The notes: a model not told the origin generated them from the letters alone. A DNA stretch of 64,000 bases from Phytophthora sp. 'mugwort' (GCA_033558025.1 JAUCEF010000003.1:1328001-1392000), one strand, 5' to 3'; counted from the stretch's first letter, positions 11,042 to 22,612 are shown. Numbers and translations are program-made.

Positions 11042-13330
11042 ATGTCCAAGCTCAACCCGAACGCGGGCGAGTGGGTTCCCACGTGCGCCTCATCTTGTTG
11101 CACCTTACTCGCAGCCCTCCGTATCCTTAACTCTGGCCATAATTCCCTGTTTTGCATCAGTTTCTCGGCGCCAGTGGCGGCGCTCGCAGCTTCTCCAGCC
11201 AAATCTTCGGCCGCGGCGTCTCCCGTGCAGGAGACCAGCACCGGGGACAAGACGCCTGTCAAGAAAAGCGAGGTGGATAAGCCTGTGACAGCTGCTGCTC
11301 CTGCCCTAGCTAGTAATAAGACGGCGTTGGAGCGCGCCGCCGAGTTCGGACACGACGTGACGCTTAACGCAAACGGAGAGCCCATTTCCTACGTACGGAA
11401 GAAGGCCTTTTGGCTACTAATGGGATGTAGAGAAGGCTGACGAAGTTGTGTTTGGATGCAGGAGGGGTATTCGCCGCTGCACGACAGCTTCATCTACTCG
11501 AAGGAGTATTTGCTGGCGGTACGAAAGAGAAGAAGGGATGTCAAGAGTAGAGTCCGGCGTTTAGACTGATATGCTGCTTGGTGTGTTGTGGCGCTGTGTA
11601 GTTCCAGCCACTGGGAGATCATGTGATTACGGGAATCCCGGACATCGTGAGGAACCCCACGCCCCCGAAAGTGAGATGACAGTTGAGATGTATGCGATGT
11701 GCGTTCTGGTGGAGTTTCTGACGCGCGTACTTCAGAAAATTGGCAGCAAAGTCAAAGGCAGGCTGGTGTACACGGTGGCTGATCTTTTGCAGGTCTGTCC
11801 AGCTGCAATCTTCTTGTTGTTGCGATTTTTTTGACCTAACAGACGTGATCCGCTGCTCAGTTCCAACCGCTGTACGAAATGATGCCGGAGGGCTTTACGT
11901 GGGCAGATACAATCGGTGCGGATGCCGTTATGGGTGACAACAAGGGTAAAAAGGGCAAAAAGGACAAGAACCACCAGCGCGGCAGTGCGGCGACGTATGA
12001 CGCGTCCTTGTTGTGCTACTTTAATCCAACGGAATATGCCGCGGCCATGAACATGGGACTTTACACGGGCCCGCCTGCTGAGGAAACTATGAGTGGTTCG
12101 GACGGCAAGAACAAGGTGCCTGTCGTCGAACCGGTGAACCCAGTTGAGGAAGCAATTATCGCCAAGCGCCGGATTGCCACGTACGTTCTTTTTCAAGCGG
12201 AATTTGGTGTTGATAGACTTGTGTGTCGAAACTGATGTATTTGCTTCCTGCGCACAGATTGCTGGATGATGTTAAACCAGATATGGTGAGCTCCATCCTG
12301 GAATCGTTCATGAGCATCACGATCAGCTGCACACATACACTGCAAGAAATGATTGGCCTGTTCTTCGACCATGCAATAGCAAACCCCGATTTGAGGTATT
12401 GCCTGCTTAAAACTTGGTCTACAGTAAGTTTTTTTGCAACTAACAATATTGTTCTGTCTGTCGATTAGCGATTCGTATGCGACGTTATGCACGGGCATGT
12501 CGGAGCGGACGCCGGAGTTTAAAGACGGCGCGAAGACCATTAACTTTCGACGGATTCTCCTGACCAAGTGCTATGAATCGCTTATTGAAGAACCTGATAA
12601 TCAGCCTTTGCATCTTACCAACAAGAAAAACGAAAGTAATGGATCGGTGCAACATTCATGGCGACGGAAGTGCATGTTGCAGAATGTGGGCTTTGTGGGT
12701 GAACTCTTCCGGCGGCAGTTGCTCACTGAGAATATCATGCACGTCTGCGTGGCGATGATGCTTGATAACGAGGTGAAGCCTCAAGCGGAAATTATTGAAG
12801 CAGCATGCCGCCTTTTGACCCTGGTACGAGTGCTGTGTTGTACGCTCGTACAGTGTTGCGTTATGTGCTGATAGATGCTCTTTTGTTTAATGCGTTTGGT
12901 GTTTAGGTTGGTGACTTGCTGGATGGATCGAGTCCAGCCTCTCGGCGAACGATGGACGAGTATTTCGCTGTTCTAGTGCGAATTCAAGAAAACTGCCAAC
13001 TCGCAGACCCTGTGAAGAAGCTAATTATTGATGTACGCAATGCAAAAAGTGGCTTTTGCATCTTAGTGCGTATAGTGAGTGACTGACATTTTCTGCCTTT
13101 TCCGTCTATGTTCGATAATTAATTATGAACAGCTAAGGACATTGCGAGTGGGTGGCTGGATAAATAATCGGCAGGACAGTTCTTCAGTGTCAAGTACACC
13201 AGTCGCGTCCCCGGCGAAACCTCCTGATTGCGAAGGGAACGGAACAACCAGCTCCCCGGTGAAGGCAGTATCTGTAACTGAGGAAACGGCACCAGCTGAG
13301 AGTCGAAGTGAAGACTCCGTGATTACCTGA
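11042..13330 (+). CDS. eIF4G/eIFiso4G-like translation initiation scaffold (10 exons)
   Basis: Scaffold joining eIF4E, poly(A)-binding protein and eIF4A in cap-dependent initiation. Proposed exons: 11042-11082, 11161-11392, 11462-11518, 11602-11670, 11736-11792, 11861-12180, 12258-12395, 12469-12823, 12907-13032, 13133-13330. All introns are GT-AG and the phases agree, giving 530 aa. The N-terminus SKLNPNAGEWVP is a PAM2 motif (PABP MLLE ligand), which supports this start over the in-frame GTG/ATG region upstream. Two eIF4E-binding motifs YxxxxLphi follow: YSKEYLL (about residue 103) and YTVADLL (about 145). A Lys-rich linker precedes a MIF4G domain (about 250-455), recognisable from VGFVGELFRRQLLTENIMH, CRLLTLVGDLLDG and DLRTLRVGGW. 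No MA3 or W2 domain follows; the tail is Ser/Thr/Glu-rich. The size is closer to plant eIFiso4G than to long eIF4G. The gene converges with the next one, with a 167-bp gap. Confidence 0.85.
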
Positions 13331-13497
13331 AGCACGCACACAATAGGTAGAAAAACAAGACAGGAACGAGTAAGGTATGACAATTATTGTAGAAATCAAC
13401 AGGATAGTTAGCCACACCAAAGTCCGCATATTTAAAGCGATAAAAAGACAAGGAGACGAGAGGAACGAGAGGAACGACATCCACAATAAATTGTCCA

Positions 13498-14429
13498 TTA
13501 CCTTGAACGCGTTTGCACGTTTAGAATTTGAAAGGTGCCGTTAGCTTCATCATCTGCCAGTGCAAACTCGTATCTCACTTGTGTTCTCGCTACGTCATCA
13601 CTCACATTAGTGGCATTGTCCACTTCTTCACGTAGAGTAAACACACCAGGTTCTTCAACGTCAGGTACAATCTCCAAGAATCGGCACCATCGACGCAATA
13701 ATAGTCGATTCCTAAGCAGGAACGAAGCTGTATCCCCCGCAACGACGACGACCCCAGAGCCCGTGGCAGTCTTCATGTAGTCTTGAGCTTCCAACAAAAA
13801 TGATAGCGACTGGTATACATTGCCCATGTGACTACAACGAGTAAAGCAGCACATTTCTCATCAGCACCAGCACTCATAAGCCTCACAAACCAAGTCCAGT
13901 CACCTCTGATCCGCAAAGAACCTCTCGAAGCCGTCAACCAGCAAGACCGACGTCTCCTTGTCCATCACGTGCAGCGAGCACAGCAAATGTTGCAACTCCG
14001 CACTATTGCGAAGGTACCTACCCACACATAAAAATATTAGTAAAATAATTATAATACCTAATAAATTGTAAGAATTGCTTACTTGATGTTGATCCGGCTC
14101 CAGATACCATTATCCTCTCCGGTCTGCACGGGCAGCTTGCACTTGGCGCAGGCGGTGAGCGGCACAATATCCGAGGTCGCAGGCTTTTGGGACGCGCCCG
14201 CGTTGCGGCACATTATGAGCGCCACCTTCTTGCCAGTTTTGACCTGTGCGAAGCCGAACTGGAGCAACAGCGACTTCTGGCCCGCACCCTTTGGCCCGTG
14301 TAGGTAAAGCACGCCGCTGTCCTTTACGCCGTCGCCATGTCGTCGACTTGGCTTCGAGTCTTCCGGAGCACTGGATCCCGCACAGAAGCTTGTACCGTCG
14401 CCGTGCCTGAAGAACTCCTCGAGGTGCAT
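13498..14429 (-). CDS. P-loop RecA/RAD51-paralogue-like protein, possibly SWSAP1-like (3 exons)
   Basis: Proposed exons on the minus strand: 14429-14083, 14017-13904, 13831-13498, joined by GT-AG introns of 65 and 72 nt in consistent phase, giving 264 aa. Exon 1 holds a strand-loop GVLYLHGPKGAGQKSLLLQF, a Walker A-like loop G-P-K-G-A-G-Q-K-S where Q replaces the usual G or S before K. A CAKCKLPVQ pair of cysteines follows. Exon 2 ends with SVLLVDGFERFF, a Walker B-like hhhhD. Exon 3 has GSGVVVVAGDTASFLLRNR, then a conserved-looking C-terminal beta region. The small size and order (P-loop, LLVDGF, beta tail) resemble SWSAP1-type RecA-fold proteins that act with SWIM-domain partners in homologous recombination. 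The fold call is fairly safe; the SWSAP1 assignment is tentative. Confidence 0.6.
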
Positions 14430-14777
14430 GCTGCAATTATTCAGATTTCGATAATACGCGTCCAGTTTCCCAGATTTGGAAAATACCTGATTCTGAATTG
14501 TCGGCTCGGTTTTTCTTAAAAGAATTGGCCGGCGAGGTGGCCCAGATTCGTGAGCCTAGCAACCCCACTTTTGGCGCATACCGACATCCCTTTGTTATCA
14601 CATACCACCTGTTATCACGTAGAGACTAGTATTGTCCAATCACGTAAGAACTCAGCAGACCCTCTTGTTACCTCTTGTTATTACGTACAGGCACGTATCG
14701 TCCAGTCATACGAGAGCGCAGCAGACTCTTGTTATTTCTGCGTACCGGAGTATCATTTACACAATCAAATCGCCGCA

Positions 14778-15380
14778 ATGGCGGCCAGGCGCCAGCCATC
14801 TATCGGAACGCCTCGACTCCCAGGTGGACAAGGAAGGACTCCTTCGAAGCACTCTCTATCTTCTTTTCCTGCCCGCGAGAAACTGGACGTGTTGGATCAC
14901 CTCAAGAAACACGCCAATTCGCCTCACAATACGATTTTTCTACCCTACTCTCCCCAATGCCAATTACCAGAGCTGTCGGACACTCATCCTTGGATGGCGA
15001 TCAAAACGTCCCAATATCGAGCTGCAATGCGATTCATGACGTGGTTCGGACAAGAGAAGGCTCGTAAGATAATGGAGGCTAGAGTGGTGCCACGGGCTGC
15101 TGTGAACTTACTGGTTCAGTAGATAAACGACCTTCGTGGCGGTGGTGTGCCTGTAACGTCAATGATGTTGAAGTTGCAGGCATTATCAGTAAGCAAGGAA
15201 TTCAACGTGTCCCCATTCGAAGCATCGTGGAGTTGGCGAGCTCGGTTCAAGGAGCGGCATCGACTGAGCATGCGTTCAAGAACCAGACAAGGTCAGATAA
15301 CTCCGCCAGACCTCGGCAAGATTGCTGCTGACTTTGCCGAGGAAGTGCGAAAGAAGGCAGTAAGAGCAACACCTGTTTAA
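14778..15380 (+). pseudogene. HTH/CENP-B-like transposase fragment, copy 1
   Basis: One reading frame from an ATG at 14778 runs to 15380, interrupted by a TAG at 15120-15122. The second half carries VSPFEASWSWRARFKERH followed by LSMRSRTRQGQ. This is the arrangement of the Tc5/CENP-B helix-turn-helix region of pogo/Tigger-type transposases, with W-x-x-R-F-x-x-R-x-x-L in the recognition part. A possible intron (GTAAGA at 15358 to ACAG at 15419) would extend it by a few codons (VYAILDFD) before another stop. No complete DDE catalytic domain is present. Most of the frame lies in the duplicated block, so an almost identical copy follows. Confidence 0.55.
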
Positions 15381-16946
15381 GGTATGCTTTCTATTCGTCT
15401 ATGCTTTTGATTTGAACAGGTGTATGCAATTCTTGATTTTGATTAAACTCGAGTTGAACGCCTAGGCGTCTGGTACGGGGTAAGACGGTAGGCTATGGCA
15501 AGCCTAAAACAGGAAAGGATATTCCGTCACATTTTCGGTTTACCGTCTTCCTTTGCTTATAGTGGTCGCCTGTATAACGGTCACCCAAACCGAATAACAG
15601 CACGATCACTAACCAAATATCGCATTATTTTGTGATGGTGCGGTACAACTGTACATGGATTTTAGTAGCGGTACCCTGTACCCTGCACATGAGTTAACAA
15701 CTAAAAGCCAATGAAGTAGGTAAATATACTTTTGGAGGTCTCCAATTCCCCTTTGCCCTAGCGCTACAGAGGACCAAACTCATCGCGGTCCTGGGTCTCT
15801 GCTTCACAAAGGCGTTGCTGGGCTCCTGCGAAAACGATTCTCCCACCGGCTCAGTAGAAGGCTCGGCCCGCTGTAATGCTCCCCCCCCCCCCCCCCCGCA
15901 AGCACTCTCTATCTTCTTTTCCTGCCCGCGAGAAACTGGACGTGTTGGATCACCTCAAGAAACACGCCAATTCGCCTCACAATACGATTTTTCTACCCTA
16001 CTCTCCCCAATGCCAATTACCAGAGCTGTCGGACACTCATCCTTGGATGGCGATCAAAACGTCCCAATATCGAGCTGCAATGCGATTCATGACGTGGTTC
16101 GGACAAGAGAAGGCTCGTAAGATAATGGAGGCTAGAGTGGTGCCACGGGCTGCTGTGAACTTACTGGTTCAGTAGATAAACGACCTTCGTGGCGGTGGTG
16201 TGCCTGTAACGTCAATGATGTTGAAGTTGCAGGCATTATCAGTAAGCAAGGAATTCAACGTGTCCCCATTCGAAGCATCGTGGAGTTGGCGAGCTCGGTT
16301 CAAGGAGCGGCATCGACTGAGCATGCGTTCAAGAACCAGACAAGGTCAGATAACTCCGCCAGACCTCGGCAAGATTGCTGCTGACTTTGCCGAGGAAGTG
16401 CGAAAGAAGGCAGTAAGAGCAACACCTGTTTAAGGTATGCTTTCTATTCGTCTATGCTTTTGATTTGAACAGGTGTATGCAATTCTTGATTTTGATTAAA
16501 CTCGAGTTGAACGCCTAGGCGTCTGGTACGGGGTAAGACGGTAAGCTATGGCAAGCCTAAAACAGGAAAGGATATTCCGTCACATTTTCGGTTTACCGTC
16601 TTCCTTTGCTTATAGTGGTCGCCTGTATAACGGTCACCCAAACCGAATAACAGCACGATCACTAACCAAATATCGCATTATTTTGTGATGGTGCGGTACA
16701 ACTGTACATGGATTTTAGTAGCGGTACCCTGTACCCTGCACATGAGTTAACAACTAAAAGCCAATGAAGTAGGTAAATATACTTTTGGAGGTCTCCAATT
16801 CCCCTTTGCCCTAGCGCTACAGAGGACCAAACTCATCGCGGTCCTGGGTCTCTGCTTCACAAAGGCGTTGCTGGGCTCCTGCGAAAACGATTCTCCCACC
16901 GGCTCAGTAGAAGGCTCGGCCCGCTGTAATGCTCCCCCCCCCCCCC
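14847..16946 (+). repeat. 1053-bp near-perfect tandem duplication ending in poly-C tracts
   Basis: Block 14847-15897 is repeated at 15900-16946 with a constant offset of 1053 bp. I see one substitution (G at 15491, A at 16544) and a different C-tract length (17 C at 15881-15897, 13 C at 16934-16946). Both tracts are followed by 'gcaa', so the junction between copies lies at poly-C plus gcaa. The block holds the transposase fragment and about 500 bp of non-coding sequence. The near identity means a very recent duplication or an assembly artefact at the C tract. Confidence 0.9.
15899..16433 (+). pseudogene. HTH/CENP-B-like transposase fragment, copy 2 (5' truncated)
   Basis: Second copy of the transposase fragment produced by the tandem duplication. 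It lacks the first part of copy 1 (the ATG and about 22 codons) because the duplicated block starts inside the gene. It has the same internal TAG (16173-16175) and the same end (stop 16431-16433). Apart from the missing 5' end it reads the same as copy 1. Confidence 0.6.
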
Positions 16947-16949
16947 GCA

Positions 16950-19300
16950 ATTACCGCGCGTCCCTGCTTCGCGCGAACCCCGCGCTGGTTTAATATGGCT
17001 ACATGTCCTCGCAACCGCTCTTGTCCATTGGTCTTTTTATGTTAGTTTCATCAAATTCGTCTCAGATGGGAGCACAAAACACTCGCAATAAGAAATACGC
17101 TCCCACTATACTTCGCTGTCCATCGTACTCTCACCCATGAGGGTTTTCTGTGGACCACAAAATATTCATGAGGGCAATTTATTGATTAAAAATGAGTAGC
17201 TTTACATCCTTCTCTGGGCGCCAAAAGTGAAGGTTTGGCAAACTTAATTTTTTGCGCGCTTTCAACATTGCCAACCCCTTCTACCCGAGTTAACACCGAC
17301 ACACTGCTCACAGTTCGATTCACCTCAAGTGGCTCAAGCCGCGATAAAGAGCTCCAGCATGCCCCGCCGCCACAGCCAGCTGGATCGCTCGCATGTATCA
17401 AGGTGGCCGCCCCGTCGCGCTTCCCCTCGCTCAACGGTCAGTCGGTGGCCGCCTTCCGAGAGCAGCATTGTTGCGGCCGCAGCGGGCTTCGGGCTTCAAC
17501 GTCACACCGCTAGCATGGTGTGGGGGCAGCGCTGTGTTGCTGGGAGGCTGCCTGCAGTGCCCACCATTATCACGCCACCTCAGCGATGACGAAGTGGTCG
17601 AGAGGGTTCGTGAGTCCCTCTCTGCTAGCAACAGAGCTTGCGCTCTCTTGCCGCTGCAACCTGCATCCCCAAGACGACGCTTCTGCGCTACTTGAAGCGC
17701 AGCGGCATTCTCAGGAAAGTCTCGTCCGGCCGACGATGCACGAGGTGCGACGTGTGTCTTGGGCGCTGGCGCACGTCGATCGCCGCATAGGTACACGCCA
17801 CTATACGACTTTGCTTACAACAATTGATAATCTATTTTGAGCTAACCCAATAACTTTATCTTGTTATTCCATTTGGCTAGGAGCAAAGATGTTCGTGTAC
17901 ATCACATATTTGACACCGTACATCTTGCTGAGAAGTGGTTTAACGGATAATTGCCCTACCGCTCGTGCCCAAACAAAAGGTACATAGGAAAGGTGGTATC
18001 TTGGCTGTGGTTGCCAGACCCTGCTATGATTGTGGCAGAAGCGCTATTTTGCTGGCAAAATAGTATGGTCTATTATAGAGTAGGCTGTGGCCGAACGAGC
18101 GTCCAAAAAGAATCGAGCTAAAGGAGCTCAAATCACCAAGAACGTCTCCATGACACTCGCCGCATACACACATGCTGCGTGGGAAGGTGTTCCCTGCCAT
18201 CGGGAGACATGGTCCGGTAAGTGTATTGAAAGTAGTTATGTTGCTTATAGTTTGTAAATGAAGTACTTTACACTTATGTTGCTAATATGTTGCTGCACGT
18301 TTCTGGGATGTTGCATGTAGAAAGTCGACTACAATAAAGGCGCAGCAGGACAACGCTGGCCCCCATGTATAAGATGCCAACGTCGATATCGTCGAGGCTG
18401 GTCAGAAGGGCTGCTGAGATATCCAAATGATTAGCCAGCGGCCACACTCGCCCGATACAAACGTGTTAGACTTCCGTTTCTTCAATTCGTTGCAGTCGCT
18501 GCAAAACAACACCCCCACATACGGCCTGATATATCTATAGAAGCGTCGTCGCACAGGTAACTATCATACTTTAAGTATTTTAAATATCCAGAAAGCATTA
18601 GGTACGGTTATTGCGTGAAGGGGGGGGGGGGGGGGGCAAATGCGCTGTGGCGTCTCGCCGATAACACTGCAGGTTGACGGCAGCATAGTTGCTGAACACT
18701 ACCGACATTTACGCCAACCACAGCTTACGACCAAATTGCTGCAGCTGCAACAATAAATAGTCTCCTAAAATCCGTACTGCTCGAAGATTGGGCAATTTTA
18801 CCCGCCGCTTCAATATAATGTGCTGCGATATCGTAGTATTCCTCCGGATTGGAATAAGTGCAACAAGCGCCTTTCCACAAGGGTAAACCCTTGCACTATT
18901 GATAGGCACGCTTCATCGAGTTATTGAGGATCAGCGGAAAGAGGGCCCCGTTCCTTTTATACATCGATTACAACTCCTTCATGCATGTCTTCCCGTCAAA
19001 CAGTACCTTTCCATTATTATCAAACCTAAGATAATAAAAACTATAAAAGGTTAGAGTCATCATAAATAAGCAGGGTAAATCGGACTCTGTACCTTGGCAC
19101 AGCAGCAAGAAACATAGATTTACCAAAGAACCGTTTGCTCTTTCGCTCTTGGTGGGGGAAGGTCTCTCTAGGTAAGATGTAAAACACGTTCTAGTCCTTG
19201 TCTTCTCGTCCACATTCACAAAATTGTACATGGGCTAGAAGTGGGAGACGGCAGCACCGCGCACGACATCGTAGCGTAGGCTGCGCTTGCTCTTTTCTGT
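16950..19300. other. No confident gene; GC-rich frame island at 17.2-17.8 kb
   Basis: Around 17235-17840 frames are open on both strands in a GC-rich patch, but they show no recognisable domain, codon signal or intron. The frame ending LSDDEVVERVRESLSA near 17690 could be a gag or other repeat remnant. From 17840 on the sequence is AT-rich. A 17-nt G tract lies at 18620-18636. Nothing else could be supported. Confidence 0.3.
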
Positions 19301-19329
19301 CAGGAGAGCGTGGATAGTGCTGGTGTGGC

Positions 19330-19760
19330 GCAGCAGCTGTCCCTCCTTCAGCACGTCTTGACTAGCCTTACGCTATGGTACAGCATAGAAAGCACGACGT
19401 CTTGCCGTTGCTTTGTTGTAAGATTTGGCTTGGAGTTGGCTTGCATGAAGCTTGGCTGGTGCTTAGCTGACGTAAAAATAAGCTAAAAATCCGCGTGGTT
19501 TTGCTCATAGCGATCGTGTTTGTGGGGCGATTTTCCCCCTTAAAAGAGCATCTGATAGCTCAGCTTAAGCTGCGTTCATTCCACCAATCAACGCCTGAAA
19601 AAGCGAGCCCTGGGCGAAACAATTGTTTTACATCTGTTTTTCGTTGCACTATTTCCAACCGGAGGAAGTAACGAAGAGTAAAACCTCGTTCGGATGCAAT
19701 CAATTTGCGTGCGGTCTGCGCATCGTTTGCAATATTCCTGTGTGCATCCATGTCGCTAAA
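19330..19760 (-). pseudogene. piggyBac-like element, C-terminal remnant
   Basis: On the minus strand a short frame (19751-19560) reads LRYFLRLEIVQRKTDVKQLF, then PGLAF. The same arrangement with many substitutions occurs on the minus strand at about 35230-35320, downstream of the recognisable piggyBac-like transposase. The nucleotide motif 'aaccggaggaagta' and the 'agcacgacgtctt' segment (near 19390 and 34973) are shared by both places. This is therefore a second, older remnant of that family. No catalytic part remains. Confidence 0.4.
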
Positions 19761-20377
19761 ATAGCTCTAGACCTCGTGTAAAAACGCGATGAATAACCAC
19801 TAAAGCTTGACTTAAGTACGACATTTAACCTAGCATCCCCTCATGCTTTTACAGAAAAGCGCTCTTACCATTTCAAATAAGGTCCGCATTTGGGCAAGCT
19901 AGCACGGTAAGCGCAAACAGTGCATCGAGAGCTTTCAAATGCTGCGCCTTGTGCTTTCTAACTCGTCTACTTCGTTTGCTGTGTTGATAATATTGAAAAG
20001 ACCACCGCACGGTGGACCAGAGACTTACATAGATACAAAGCCCTAGTGTTCATCTTCACGGAGAAGGTGTGCCCACCGATAATCGTGTATATGAAATACA
20101 TCCTCTTGTGTTGGGTTGTGTAGGCACAACAATCCACGCCACCAATCTACCGCCACGCGCAGCCTACACCTTTAGTTTTAGTGATGTAATGGCACGATTC
20201 TAGGTTTGCGTACCTAAAGACAAAAAGAAAAGAGCCCACACATTCACATTTATTAAGAGGTCCTAAACGCATCCGTACTTGTGTAGCTGTGGTATCATAA
20301 GATTCGATAGTAGTAACACCGACTAGCCTATCTCAGCGCACCACAAGAATAACTAAGCAAGATGTAGATTCTATCAA

Positions 20378-20563
20378 ATGAATACACATTTGATAGACAG
20401 ACTTTGTGTTGTCCTCTTTGTGTTGTCCACCCCCTGCGCCTGCTTCGCAGAGCATCATCTGCACGAAGCAACACTGTTACATACCTGTGTGCAATGGCAC
20501 CGACATGGCATCGATAGAACGGTCATCATCCGGCCCAGCGATATGACTGGTGTAGCCATGTAG
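20378..20563 (+). CDS. Small ORF with a signal-peptide-like N-terminus (hypothetical)
   Basis: A 61-aa ATG-started frame. Its first about 24 residues look like a secretion signal: a short polar start MNTHLIDR, a hydrophobic core LCVVLFVLSTPCACF, then A-E as a possible cleavage site. The remaining 37 residues have no RxLR, LFLAK or other effector motif, one cysteine, and no known domain. It lies alone just outside the left end of the MULE at 20590. Small random frames with such N-termini occur by chance, so this is only a candidate. Confidence 0.2.
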   Translation: MNTHLIDRLCVVLFVLSTPCACFAEHHLHEATLLHTCVQWHRHGIDRTVIIRPSDMTGVAM

Positions 20564-20827
20564 CGTTTTTACGGATCAAATTACAATCCGGGAAAATGTC
20601 AACACGTATAGGAGGTGAGGAAAGGATGCTCACAAGCGGTGCAAGAGCTGCAGTGAAGCAGCCGACTGCCTATGTTTGTACCGCACACACATACTGGCGC
20701 TGTTTTTGGAGATAGCCGGTGCTTCAGGGGAAACCTGGTGTTAGCCGATGTGTGTCGGGGACGGCTCTGAAGCCCAAATTAGACTGGTAGTGCCGTGAAC
20801 ACTGCTGTGACTGAGGGAGAGCTTCCG

Positions 20828-22410
20828 ATGACCCGAATGTCAGCTAAGCAGGCAGTGCCGCTGTATGCGGAGCAAGAGCGCCGCTCACGCTTTGCCGGAA
20901 GCACGAAGGTGGGCCACCAGCGCCCGAAGTCTCGCCTCAAGCGGTACATGAACCGTCGCGCTCCTGTTCGAGACTCTGACAGGTCATATCGCACTGCTGT
21001 GATGAAGACCACTCCATACCGGGATTTTGGCTCTCTCTCGGTGGAAAAGCACGTGGGGCCGAACACTGTACGAGTTGGCAAAACAGCGATCGAGTTGCTG
21101 AAGGAGTCGGACGACATGATCTACATCGTGGAACTCGTCGATCTCGTCTCAGCGCAGCCAGACAAGCATACCCACGGCTCCTTTCAAGTTGAGACCGATG
21201 CACACGAAGCAGGCAGTGATAAGGCTGATCAGGGCAATTCCGAGCACACCTCCATCAATTACAATGCCTGGCCTGCAGCTGCACGTTAGATAATCAGCTT
21301 GATTGATCCTAGCGATAGCAAAGATTCTGCTGGTGTGGAACCAGTCTTTTTGGAAAGCCAGACGTGTTGTACATTACCAGAGGTGATAAGCCTAATTGAT
21401 TCCAGCGAAGATGACTTAGCTTCAGATAGGATGAGGCAAGTGTCGACAATGAAAAAGGCGAGTGCGAACACGCCGGCGAGGGTCAGAGCAGAAGTATGCA
21501 CATTTTCGGTGGGGTTGCAAACGTGACTGATAACGAACGAGGATCGTACCGGCGGGTACCGAATCGGTAATGGAAGTCCCAATTCTGAAGCGATTAGCTT
21601 CAACGACCAGGGCGATCTCAGGGGCACTCAGCTTAAAAGCAGTGAAGGCAACTACGACTCGAGCGACGAGTCCATGGAACAGCAGATCAATGTGGGAGAT
21701 AAGGAGGTCCTGTCGGCTAATTCCCGCGTCTTCGATGCGACTGACGCTATACCTTGGCCTCTCGTAGTAGTTGAAATTCGGCACACGGAGAACCCCGCCA
21801 AGATTGTCGTTCCGAACCTAGGCTCCATGGATTGGTGCGGCTGTGAGTTTGTGTGCGATCCCAAGCTATGCCAAAATGCGCTGAGTAGCGTCTTCGGCGC
21901 AAAGAATAAGTACCTGAACGGCAGGTATTGTGGCAACAGGCTTCGAAGGGTTGGCGGTCTTCACTTGGCGAAAGGAGGTAAAGGATATTCAGTGTTTTCA
22001 ACTAACCACATTCCAGAATATACGATTGTAGCTGAGTACGCTGGTGTATTGACGATACACGACTACAGCAAGGACGAGGAGCGAATCAGTGATTACACCA
22101 TTGCGCTAGAGATGCGTTCATCTCGCAAATAGAAGCTCTGGATTGAGGCCCGCGATCGTGGGTCGATTGCTAAATCACTGAACCACTCTTGCGCCGCCAA
22201 GTGCAGGTTCTTCGAAGTGCAAAAAATCGACGCTTTATCGCGGTTATTGTTGTTGCCATTGCATACATCCCGGCTGGCACGGAAATTACGGTGGACTACG
22301 GAGACGAGATCTGGTTTACTTGTGCGTGTGAAGCAGATAATTGCCGGGACAATACGCCTAGGATGCATAATACACTCTCAAATAAAAATCGCGAACCTGC
22401 ACAAGATTAG
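20828..22410 (+). pseudogene. SET-domain (AWS-SET-postSET) lysine methyltransferase-like gene inside a MULE
   Basis: From the ATG at 20828 one reading frame stays open to about 22220 apart from three nonsense codons (TAG 21287, TGA 21524, TAG 22130). A frameshift near 22225 then moves the rest to another frame that ends at 22410. The N-terminal part is basic, then acidic and Ser-rich, without a known domain. From about 21830 comes an AWS-like Cys cluster (CGCEFVCDPKLC...YCGNR), then the SET core: GKGYSVFSTNHIPEYTIVAEYAG, NHSCAAKC (usual NHSC-x-x-N/K) and GTEITVDYGDE. It ends with a post-SET CACEADNC. The order fits SET2/ASH1/NSD-type histone methyltransferases. Active-site Asn-His and Tyr positions are kept in the readable text. 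The damage is light, so inactivation appears recent. Confidence 0.75.
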
Positions 22411-22612
22411 TGGGTATATTGGCGATCTTGAACTCAAACGCTTCTGGGGCGGAAGTCAACGTTGCAGATGAGGGAGTGAAAAATCGCGGAGATGCATCAG
22501 ATTGCTCACTGTATTGGCGACCTCAAATACAATGAAAAAGCAATCTAAACGCAATATGCAGATGAGGAAGTAAAATACAATGGCAACTCAGAAACAATCG
22601 AGATGAACGTGT

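Noticed and set aside
17235..17840. GC-rich island with open frames on both strands as a possible gene
   Set aside because: No frame has a domain, convincing start or introns, and several frames are equally open, which GC-rich non-coding sequence also gives.
20795..22410. Intact SET-domain gene with introns over the stop codons
   Set aside because: The three stops lie inside otherwise continuous frame without suitable donor and acceptor pairs that would restore the SET core, and the frameshift near 22225 is within a conserved segment.
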